In this document: piece after piece, positions 6,364 to 13,351 of the stretch | How positions within the stretch are numbered: position 1 is the stretch's first letter | How the letters are laid out: the number at the start of each line of letters is the position of its first letter | Assembly: GCA_021792315.1 (NCBI GenBank) | Contig: JAJYUX010000012.1 | Coordinates: 1-26,409 of the forward strand | Origin: an archaeon | Lineage (GTDB): Archaea; Thermoproteota; Nitrososphaeria; Nitrososphaerales; CADDZS01 | DNA: 26,409 bases | Reading direction: 5' to 3' | Notes under the pieces: generated by a model | Seen by the model: only the letters and a program-made list of their open reading frames with translations | Databases searched by the model: none | What the model was told of the DNA's origin: nothing | Position numbers and translations under genes: made by a program

Positions 6364-8379
6364 ATGGAAATATCCGCTCTGGAAATTAACCTCTTGCTCA
6401 GAAGGATTGATGATCAAATCAGAGGATACTTCCTTAGTGGAGCTTATTCTATGGATGATGGCGTTCTACTCAGGTTCAATCATGAGATCAAACCAGAGAA
6501 AGTTGTTGCGCTTACATCATTCGCACCATGGATAACCAAAAAGAATTTTTCAGCCCATGAAGCTTCGAAATTTGTTTCGCGTTTACGCGATCAAATTGAC
6601 CGCTGTGAAATAATCTCTGTCGATCAACTGGGCAATGAGCGAATAGCCCGATTTTCATTCGAGAATAGAAAGAGCGAGAGAAGGAATTTGTATGTTGAGT
6701 TTTTCGCTCATGGCAATGTCATATTGACCGACCCATCAAATGACGATTTGATTATCGATGTTGCCACTCCTCAGACTTTTCGACACAGAATATTACGACA
6801 AGGTGAACGTTACGTCCTGCCTCCACCAAGAGGCTATGCACTGCAGGAAGTGAGTGGATCCGATTTGTTTGCTTCGCTCAAGGATTCACTTGCCAGAAAG
6901 GACGACTCGACCATCACGGCTGTTAGATGGTTCGGGAGAACAGTGGGCACCTCGCGCAAATTTGTGGAAGAGGTTTTTTTCCGAACTAACCTGGATCCGA
7001 ATGCTTCATTTTCATCACTCAACTCCTCATCATTGGATGATATCGCACATGTCTGTTCCGAACTTTGTACTGAAGTAGAACGCAGTGATTTAGGCTACGT
7101 TCTAGTACCCTCTGACGAGAGCGACCTAGAGGTTGATGTCTGTCCTATAGTCACTCACCTTTGGCGCACATATTCTGAGAGAGGCTTGGCGACTATAGAG
7201 AACCACCCTGCACTTAACGACGCTCTTGATGAGATAGCAATACAATCATATCTTCTCCAGAAGCGCCGTGTGGCATCGGCCACAACTAGAGCAAAGGCGG
7301 AAGAGTTGTCATCGGCAATTTCAAAGCAACAAACATTGCTGGAGCAAAATAGAACTAATTCAAAGCATCTTAGAATATTGGCGAATGTATTAATCGGTTC
7401 AGTCGACCCGAAGATTCCAGATGATGTTGTGCAACAATTAATGACTTTCAAGTTGGTGAAACTACTTCCAGAGTCGCCCAATCAGCCCAGATTTGTGACC
7501 GAACCCAAGTCGTATTTGAGATCTTTCACATCCACTTCATTAGCCTCAAGGTTATTCAACGAAGCTAAAGGGATGGAAGCGGCCAACTCACGAATTGAGC
7601 AAGTGATAGTTGAACTCACTCATCAAAGGGCGGATCTGCTTGAGAGAACCAAATCTCAGGAGGATCGGGTCTTAAGAAAATCCGATACTAACAGACGTGA
7701 GCGTCAATGGTTCGAAAGGTACAGATGGTTTGTATCCTCAGACGACAGACTAGTTGTTGGAGGCAGAGATTCTACGTCGAATAGTATTGTCATTAACAAA
7801 TACACAAATCCGAACGACATTGTATTTCATGCCGATATTCATGGCTCTCCGTTCTTCGTTTTGGGAAGTGGTGGAATGCGAACGGCTCCCTCGGAAGATA
7901 TGGCACTAGAAATAGCGCAGGCTACTGTGGCATTTAGCAGAGCTTGGAAAGATGAACTCGGATCGGCTGATGCATATTGGGTCTTTGGAGACCAAGTGAA
8001 GAAAAGCGCCCCTTCCGGAGAATATCTTCCAAAGGGTTCATTCTTCATTGAAGGCAAGAAGAACTTTGTCAGGCACCTAAGAGTGGAATTGGCGATTGGT
8101 ATTACATCCCACATTCCCGACGAAAACAGTATGGAGATTGATCAGAATCAAGTTGTCATTGTCTGTGGGCCGGAGAAGTCTATAGGAAAGCATTGCTATG
8201 CATTTTTGAGAATTGCCCCTGGCAAGGAAAAAACAAGCGAATTCTCAAAACACGTTTTGAATCGACTTGTCGCTCGGATCAGTAATGAAGAGGTGAAAGA
8301 GATTACGAAGAAGATCAGCAAGGATGACGTAATCCGAGTACTTCCGTCTGGAGAATACAAGTTGGTTTCTGAGAAGTAG
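6364..8379 (+). CDS. NFACT-family protein (Rqc2/NEMF/RqcH homologue)
   Basis: NFACT proteins bind ribosomal large subunits carrying stalled nascent chains with peptidyl-tRNA and, in bacteria and eukaryotes, direct C-terminal tailing. The 671-residue protein has an NFACT-N region (1 to about 200), a long helical, coiled-coil-prone middle (about 285-450), and the NFACT-R (DUF814) domain at about 452-570 with WFVSSDDRLVVGGRDS and DIVFHADIHGSPFF. ATG 6364 is chosen because it gives the family's usual beginning (ISALEINLLLRRI); a TTG at 6298 would only add 22 untypical residues. Two positions that are Asp in most relatives are Glu here (E7 and E92, in NERI). It is followed within 20 bp by a Mut7-C nuclease gene. 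Confidence 0.92.
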   Translation: MEISALEINLLLRRIDDQIRGYFLSGAYSMDDGVLLRFNHEIKPEKVVALTSFAPWITKKNFSAHEASKFVSRLRDQIDRCEIISVDQLGNERIARFSFENRKSERRNLYVEFFAHGNVILTDPSNDDLIIDVATPQTFRHRILRQGERYVLPPPRGYALQEVSGSDLFASLKDSLARKDDSTITAVRWFGRTVGTSRKFVEEVFFRTNLDPNASFSSLNSSSLDDIAHVCSELCTEVERSDLGYVLVPSDESDLEVDVCPIVTHLWRTYSERGLATIENHPALNDALDEIAIQSYLLQKRRVASATTRAKAEELSSAISKQQTLLEQNRTNSKHLRILANVLIGSVDPKIPDDVVQQLMTFKLVKLLPESPNQPRFVTEPKSYLRSFTSTSLASRLFNEAKGMEAANSRIEQVIVELTHQRADLLERTKSQEDRVLRKSDTNRRERQWFERYRWFVSSDDRLVVGGRDSTSNSIVINKYTNPNDIVFHADIHGSPFFVLGSGGMRTAPSEDMALEIAQATVAFSRAWKDELGSADAYWVFGDQVKKSAPSGEYLPKGSFFIEGKKNFVRHLRVELAIGITSHIPDENSMEIDQNQVVIVCGPEKSIGKHCYAFLRIAPGKEKTSEFSKHVLNRLVARISNEEVKEITKKISKDDVIRVLPSGEYKLVSEK

Positions 8380-8398
8380 GAACTTGATTGCAAAAGTC

Positions 8399-8896
8399 AT
8401 GAACAACGGGAAATTGGCTGAAGACACGCAAGATGTATCCTTTCTGCTAGATGGCATGCTAGGTTCTCTAGCAAGGAAGTTGAGAATAATGGGATTTGAT
8501 ACTGTTTACGATCCCAAATCCGAGGACTTGGAGCTGCTTAGGAAGGCTGAAAGTACAAGAAGATGCTTAGTAACATCTGATATTGCTCTCTATATCATTG
8601 CAAGAAGGAGACGCATAAATTCGATTCTCGTCGCATCAAGAACTGAGAGTGGGAGAATTTGTGAACTTCTTACAAGCATCGGTGAATCGAAAATCAACGA
8701 GGAGAGGGAGACCAGATGCTCCCTTTGCAATGGCGAATTAGCGGTCCTTGGTAAGCGCGAAAATGGAAGAGACATCTTTGCTTGCAAAGCTTGCGGAAAA
8801 GAATATTGGAAGGGAAATCATTGGAAGAAGTTGGAGCTTTTGTTTCGGGAAGTAAACGTTATGCTTCAGGAAAAATCAGGAAGCGATTCACTATGA
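8399..8896 (+). CDS. Mut7-C family RNase-like protein with zinc ribbon
   Basis: The protein fits the Mut7-C family: a PIN-like nuclease fold in which FLLDGMLGSLARKLRIMGFD carries the first acidic residue and LVTSD the second, followed by a zinc-ribbon with paired CxxC motifs (CSLC and CKAC) and the family's closing YWKGNHW with a histidine. The name comes from the C-terminal domain of the 3'-5' exonuclease Mut-7. RNA cleavage is a family-based inference. ATG 8399 is used; TTG 8384, only 4 bp after the NFACT stop, is an alternative adding 5 residues. The stop overlaps the AMMECR1 start as ATGA (8893-8896), so the two are translationally coupled. Confidence 0.85.
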   Translation: MNNGKLAEDTQDVSFLLDGMLGSLARKLRIMGFDTVYDPKSEDLELLRKAESTRRCLVTSDIALYIIARRRRINSILVASRTESGRICELLTSIGESKINEERETRCSLCNGELAVLGKRENGRDIFACKACGKEYWKGNHWKKLELLFREVNVMLQEKSGSDSL

Positions 8897-9531
8897 CCTC
8901 GAAAAACGAATTGATATTTGCTTCCGACGGAAAGGTGTTAGTAGAAGCTGCCCGTGACACGATATCCCGATTCCTTAGAGTCAAGAAGCTCATTACCCCT
9001 ACAGCATTGTCGTCTGAATCCAAATTTGAACAAAAGCTCGGTTGTTTTGTCACATTAAAAGACGTGCGGAACAAGAATGCATTGCGAGGGTGCATCGGAT
9101 TCCCAGAGCCAGTGTACAAACTTTCAAAGGCATTGCCACTGGCCGCTGTTTATGCCGCAACTGAGGATCCCAGATTCCCAGCTGTTAGCCTGTCTGAGCT
9201 TGAGAACCTCACATTAGAAATTAGCATCCTCACAAAACCTGAACGAATTAACGTCAGAAATCAACATGAGCTGCCACAGAAAATAGAAATTGGAAGAGAT
9301 GGACTGATAATGAATTGGAGCTTCGGGTCGGGTCTTTTGCTACCTCAGGTAGCAACTGAAATGCGCTTGAACGCAGTGGAATTCTTGGAAAATTTGGGCC
9401 TAAAAGCAGGAGCTCCATCTAATCAATGGCTCGATCCTGCGACTGTTATTTCGAAGTTTCAAGCGATAGTGTTCCAAGAACTACGACCAAATGGGGAAGT
9501 CGTTCTATCAAGCGAAAGTGTCCGACGATAG
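8893..9531 (+). CDS. AMMECR1 domain protein
   Basis: The 212-residue protein carries the conserved AMMECR1 hexapeptide LRGCIG at 64-69 and a following AAVYAATEDPRFPAVS stretch, both hallmarks of the family. The family is found in archaea and eukaryotes; its molecular role is unknown, though the invariant cysteine-containing motif suggests a catalytic or binding site. The ATG at 8893 overlaps the Mut7-C stop by four bases (ATGA); an upstream ATG at 8782 in the same frame would place 37 extra residues entirely inside the Mut7-C gene and is not credible. It is probably the last gene of an NFACT/Mut7-C/AMMECR1 transcript. Confidence 0.92.
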   Translation: MTSKNELIFASDGKVLVEAARDTISRFLRVKKLITPTALSSESKFEQKLGCFVTLKDVRNKNALRGCIGFPEPVYKLSKALPLAAVYAATEDPRFPAVSLSELENLTLEISILTKPERINVRNQHELPQKIEIGRDGLIMNWSFGSGLLLPQVATEMRLNAVEFLENLGLKAGAPSNQWLDPATVISKFQAIVFQELRPNGEVVLSSESVRR

Positions 9532-9615
9532 GTTAAGTATCATAATTCAGCTTTTGAAATTCCATTGCACAGCATATTTCAGCCAAGGTAGCAACAGACC
9601 TGGTAAGTAAAACGA

Positions 9616-10779
9616 ATGAATAAGATATACTTTCCAGTTTTCGGTTCAGGCTTGGGACACGTCGCTCGAATTTACGATGTAGCACAAGCGATTCGAAACG
9701 ATGATGTCCACTTATACTCAGCCTTCGATGAAGCGTTTGATTTTCTCTCGGTGAAAGGAGAATATGTGAAACTCTGCCCGTCTATTGATTTGAAGTGGAA
9801 TGAACTTGGCGCCTTTTCCTCAAGAGAATCAATAATTAGATTTCCATCACTGATGCTTGCTTTCTCAAAACAAGTTAGTTTTGAGTTGAGCAATATCGCA
9901 CATTTTCATCCGAACGTCGTGATAGGTGATTCTAGGCTCTCGGCTGTTCTGGCTGCCAAACTTAGGTCTTACAGAATAATTACAATCCTGAACCAGTTTA
10001 AGATCCTGTTTCCACCTCGATTTCGAAATAGCTTTGGCTCCGAACTTTTCGAACGTATCGCGGGCGACATTCTCGGTCTATTCTGGAATTTGAGTGACGA
10101 GGTTCTAATGCCAGATCTCCCCCCACCTTACACGATCGGTGAAGCGAATGTAGAAGGTTTGGATGTATCGAACAAAGTGAAATTCGTTGGATTCATAACC
10201 CCAAATATCAATCTAACAGATCAGCGACTTCAATACGCCAGAAGTCTTCTGAGCTTGGATCATCGTCCCCTTGTGCTTATGCAAATCAGTGGCCCAAGCG
10301 CTACTAGAAAGCAGCTAGCTCAAATTGCATTGGAATCCTCAAACTCACTTGTAAATGAATACAATGTTGTGATTTCAATGGGCGAACCAGGTGGTTCAAC
10401 ACTACCCAGAAAGCTCAGCAACAATACATGGATATTTGACTGGTGTCCGATCAAGGACGAGTTATTCTCTCTTTCTAATGCAATTGTTGCCAGATCCGGC
10501 CATGGTACCATTAGTCAATGCATCAATTCAGGCAAGCCCGCTGTGTATGTGCCAATAAGTAATCATTCTGAACAGATCTGGAACGCAGAGAAATGTGAAA
10601 GGCTTGGGATTGGATTAGAGCTTAGGTCTGAGTTGTCTTCTTCCAAGAAATTGATAGAGTGCGTTGAAACCTGCCTCAAGGATTCGAGATATGTCCAGAA
10701 TGTCGAAAAGTTGCGAGAAATTTCTCGCCAACACAATGGGCTTCAGAATACTATCAAGATAATACGATCCTACCTTTAA
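9616..10779 (+). CDS. GT-B fold glycosyltransferase, MurG/UDP-glucuronosyltransferase-like
   Basis: The 387-residue protein has the two-domain GT-B pattern. The N-terminal glycine loop GSGLGHV (10-16) is typical of MurG-like and GT28/GT1 enzymes. In the C-terminal half, WCPIKDELFSLSNAIVARSGHGTISQ and GKPAVYVPISNHSEQIWNA match the donor-nucleotide-binding segment of this group, including the conserved Gln after SNHSE. It would transfer a sugar from a nucleotide donor to a lipid or other acceptor at the membrane face, but neither donor nor acceptor can be told. It starts at ATG 84 bp after the AMMECR1 stop and ends 21 bp before asnS. Confidence 0.8.
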   Translation: MNKIYFPVFGSGLGHVARIYDVAQAIRNDDVHLYSAFDEAFDFLSVKGEYVKLCPSIDLKWNELGAFSSRESIIRFPSLMLAFSKQVSFELSNIAHFHPNVVIGDSRLSAVLAAKLRSYRIITILNQFKILFPPRFRNSFGSELFERIAGDILGLFWNLSDEVLMPDLPPPYTIGEANVEGLDVSNKVKFVGFITPNINLTDQRLQYARSLLSLDHRPLVLMQISGPSATRKQLAQIALESSNSLVNEYNVVISMGEPGGSTLPRKLSNNTWIFDWCPIKDELFSLSNAIVARSGHGTISQCINSGKPAVYVPISNHSEQIWNAEKCERLGIGLELRSELSSSKKLIECVETCLKDSRYVQNVEKLREISRQHNGLQNTIKIIRSYL

Positions 10780-10800
10780 CGAAGTATTCAAAAACACATA

Positions 10801-12159
10801 ATGGGTGGGTTTGTCTCAAATTCGGAAAAGCTGCGAAACGACATGATTGGGCAACGAATGCAACCAAAGGTAAGATCACATACGATCCGAGAAGCCCTCG
10901 ATCAGCCAGAGGGAACTTCGGTCACAATAATGGGATGGATTGCGAACAAGAGTTCTATCGGCGGCATCAAGTTTGCCACTGTTCGGGACGGCAGTGGGTT
11001 CATTCAGGTTGCTTGCAAGAAAGACAGAGTATCAGAGAAGGCTTTTGCAGATTTCGAGTCTGCTAGTAGAGAATCTGCCGTGGCTGTTACAGGATCCATC
11101 AGAGAAGACAGACGAGCTACTGGTGGAAAGGAAATTTCTGTGACAGATTTCTGGGTGCTGGCGCCTGCGGAGAAGTGGCCAATCACTAAGAGCGCCGTAA
11201 AGTCCGCGTCATATCTATATGACAAAAGGCATCTTGCGATACGTGGAAAGAGAGCATCTGCGATTCTGAGAATAAGGGCTGAGGTAATTTATGCTGCATT
11301 CGATTATTTTGTCGAAAACGGATTCACTCTGATTTCGGCTCCTACTATAGTGCAAAATGCTGTTGAGGGAGGCGCGACACTTTTTGAGATTAACTACTTC
11401 AACAAGAAGGCGTATCTCAGTCAGAGTGCTCAACTTTACGAAGAGGCGGCCATCACCGCGTTCGGAAAAGTGTTCATATTTCAACCGGCATTTCGAGCTG
11501 AAAAGTCCAAGACGAATAAACATCTTACGGAGTTTTGGATGATCGAGGCGGAACAGGCGTTCGCAGGTCAGGAGGAGAACCTGAGGCTCCAAGAGGGTCT
11601 CGTTAGAGCAATGGCGACTAGAGTAATCGAAAGGCGAGCTGACGACTTGGCAATATTGGGAAGGAGGTTGAAGTTCCCCGAGATTCCTTTCCCGAGAGTC
11701 ACATATGATGAAGCGAGAGAAATCTCGGTAAAGAACGGTGTGGTGTTTGAATGGGGTGAAGATCTCCCAACCGAAGCGGAAAGGATCGTATCCAAGCAAT
11801 TCGATGTACCCTTCTTCATAACAGGTTATCCATTGACCGCGAGATCGTTCTACCACATGACAGAGGAGACTAACGAAAAGGTGACGAGGTCTGCGGACAT
11901 GATAGCTCCAGAAGGTTACGGCGAAATTGCGACAGGCGGTCAGAGAATACACGACTATAAGCAGTTAATGGATAGGATCGCCACTCAGGATCTTCCGACA
12001 GAATCATTCGAGTGGTACTTGGAACTTCGAAGATACGGGATGCCCGAGCATTCTGGTTTCGGAATCGGCGCTGAACGAGTTACACGATGGATGTGTGGCT
12101 TGAAACACATTAGAGCGACTAGCTTGTTTCCAAGAACGATTAACAGAGTAAAACCCTAG
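10801..12159 (+). CDS. asnS: Asparaginyl-tRNA synthetase
   Basis: This is a class IIb aminoacyl-tRNA synthetase charging tRNA-Asn. An N-terminal OB-fold anticodon-binding domain (about 38-120; VTIMGWIANKSSIGGIKFAT, VRDGSGFIQV) precedes the catalytic core with LSQSAQLYEE (207-214), motif 2 FRAEKSKTNKHLTEFWMIEAE (231-251) and motif 3 GFGIGAERVTRW (419-430). The HLTEFWMIEAE form is typical of AsnRS; AspRS usually reads differently after the EF. The OB fold distinguishes it from the archaeal asparagine synthetase-related paralogue, which lacks that domain. ATG 10801 is used; ATG 10843 or 10858 would give N-termini closer to the OB domain and cannot be excluded. Confidence 0.9.
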   Translation: MGGFVSNSEKLRNDMIGQRMQPKVRSHTIREALDQPEGTSVTIMGWIANKSSIGGIKFATVRDGSGFIQVACKKDRVSEKAFADFESASRESAVAVTGSIREDRRATGGKEISVTDFWVLAPAEKWPITKSAVKSASYLYDKRHLAIRGKRASAILRIRAEVIYAAFDYFVENGFTLISAPTIVQNAVEGGATLFEINYFNKKAYLSQSAQLYEEAAITAFGKVFIFQPAFRAEKSKTNKHLTEFWMIEAEQAFAGQEENLRLQEGLVRAMATRVIERRADDLAILGRRLKFPEIPFPRVTYDEAREISVKNGVVFEWGEDLPTEAERIVSKQFDVPFFITGYPLTARSFYHMTEETNEKVTRSADMIAPEGYGEIATGGQRIHDYKQLMDRIATQDLPTESFEWYLELRRYGMPEHSGFGIGAERVTRWMCGLKHIRATSLFPRTINRVKP

Positions 12160-12205
12160 TTTAGCAAGGTTGATTATGCTCATCTTGTCGTAGTGGTAGG
12201 ATTCC

Positions 12206-12215
12206 AGAGGAAAGG
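12206..12215 (+). promoter_or_regulatory. Ribosome-binding site that decides the radA start
   Basis: AGAGGAAAGG lies just before ATG 12217 and makes that codon more likely than the in-frame GTG at 12193, which has no such sequence in front of it. Confidence 0.45.
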
Positions 12216-12216
12216 A

Positions 12217-13254
12217 ATGCCCAAGAAAACAGACGACGAAATGCTAGATGAGAAGTCCAAAGAGAGAATTCCATCCAAACTTGAAATTGATGAATTGGAT
12301 GGAGTGGGACCCGCTACCAAGGCGAAACTGAATCATATCGGGATAATTACTGTCTTGGATCTTGCGGTCAAATCCCCCAGCGAAATAGCTGATGCCATGA
12401 ATACTGATTTTGTCTCTGCCTCTGAATTATGCAACAAGGCAAGGGCCAAACTTGTCGAGCTGAACTATTTCGATGGCGATTTTGTCTCGGCTACTGAAAT
12501 CTACAAAAGGAGAAAATCAATTGACAGAGTAACTACAGGATCCAAGAATCTTGATGATCTCCTCGCCGGTGGAATAGAGACACAGGCAGTTACTGAATTC
12601 TACGGCGAATTTGGATCCGGCAAGACTCAGATATGTCACACATTATGCGTAACTACGCAGATGCCCCGAGATAGGGGCGGACTAGGCTCCAAGGTAATCT
12701 ATGTAGACACCGAAAACACTTTCAGACCAGAAAGAATTGCCGAAATTGCACACGCCAGAGGTCAGGATCCGGAGTCAATCTTAGACGGAATCATAGTAGC
12801 CAAAGCTTTCAACTCATCACACCAAGAGTTGATTGTAGGCGAGTTAGGCGCTCAAGTCCGCAACTCTGACATTAGGCTCGTGATAGTAGATAGCGCAGTA
12901 GCACATTACAGAGCAGAGTTCTTGGGAAGAGGTACACTCTCTGAGAGGCAACAACGCCTAAACAGATTCATGCACTCGTTAGTCCGAACGGCAGAAATAT
13001 ACGATCTGGCCGTGGTTGTGACAAATCAAGTTCAATCGTCGCCGGACACTTTCTTCGGCGATCCTACCAGAGCGACTGGAGGTCACGTTGTCGCTCATAC
13101 TAGCACGTATAGAATATACGTGAGAAAATCAGGGAAAAACAGAGTTGCGAGAATGGTCGACAGTCCATATCACGCAGAACGAGAGATCGTTTTCTTGCTG
13201 AATGAGAAAGGAATTGATGATCCAGCTGATGACAGTTCTCGTAGGAAAAGCTAG
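12217..13254 (+). CDS. radA: RadA recombinase (RecA/Rad51 family)
   Basis: RadA forms filaments on single-stranded DNA and carries out strand exchange. From ATG 12217 (345 residues): an N-terminal helix-hairpin-helix domain (LDGVGPATKAKL, 27-38), the linker with the FxxA self-association motif F89-V-S-A92, Walker A GEFGSGKT (130-137), VDTENTFRPERI, and Walker B LVIVD (221-225), then the NQVQ and GGHVVAHTSTYRI segments of the DNA-binding and core region. Length is usual for archaeal RadA. GTG 12193 would add 8 residues. The gene has its own ribosome-binding site and follows asnS by 57 bp on the same strand. Confidence 0.96.
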   Translation: MPKKTDDEMLDEKSKERIPSKLEIDELDGVGPATKAKLNHIGIITVLDLAVKSPSEIADAMNTDFVSASELCNKARAKLVELNYFDGDFVSATEIYKRRKSIDRVTTGSKNLDDLLAGGIETQAVTEFYGEFGSGKTQICHTLCVTTQMPRDRGGLGSKVIYVDTENTFRPERIAEIAHARGQDPESILDGIIVAKAFNSSHQELIVGELGAQVRNSDIRLVIVDSAVAHYRAEFLGRGTLSERQQRLNRFMHSLVRTAEIYDLAVVVTNQVQSSPDTFFGDPTRATGGHVVAHTSTYRIYVRKSGKNRVARMVDSPYHAEREIVFLLNEKGIDDPADDSSRRKS

Positions 13255-13277
13255 TTTGCGATTTTCAAGATCGTGTA

Positions 13278-13320
13278 ATTGCAATGAAAAATCCTAGAGA
13301 GCTATTGCAAACTTTATAAC
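13278..13320 (+). promoter_or_regulatory. Promoter of the surface protein gene with a repeated ATTGCAA element
   Basis: TTTATAAC at 13313-13320 is a good TATA box, about 36 bp before the TTG start at 13352. ATTGCAA occurs twice, at 13278-13284 (as the perfect palindrome ATTGCAAT) and at 13304-13310, 26 bp apart. The second copy abuts the TATA box, where a BRE or a repressor site would lie. Confidence 0.5.
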
Positions 13321-13351
13321 CATTATTCAGACTGTCTTCTCCGGAAGCCTG

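Noticed and set aside
8782..8892. Upstream ATG at 8782 as the AMMECR1 start
   Set aside because: The 37 added residues lie fully inside the Mut7-C gene and have no family similarity; ATG 8893 gives the ATGA overlap and the usual length.
11215..11952. A 245-codon open frame on the minus strand inside asnS
   Set aside because: It is antisense to a well-conserved AsnRS core, with unlikely composition, many cysteines and no recognisable domain; it is a by-product of the codon choice of asnS.
12160..12216. tRNA or other RNA gene between asnS and radA
   Set aside because: The 57 bp are too short for a tRNA and have no stem pattern.
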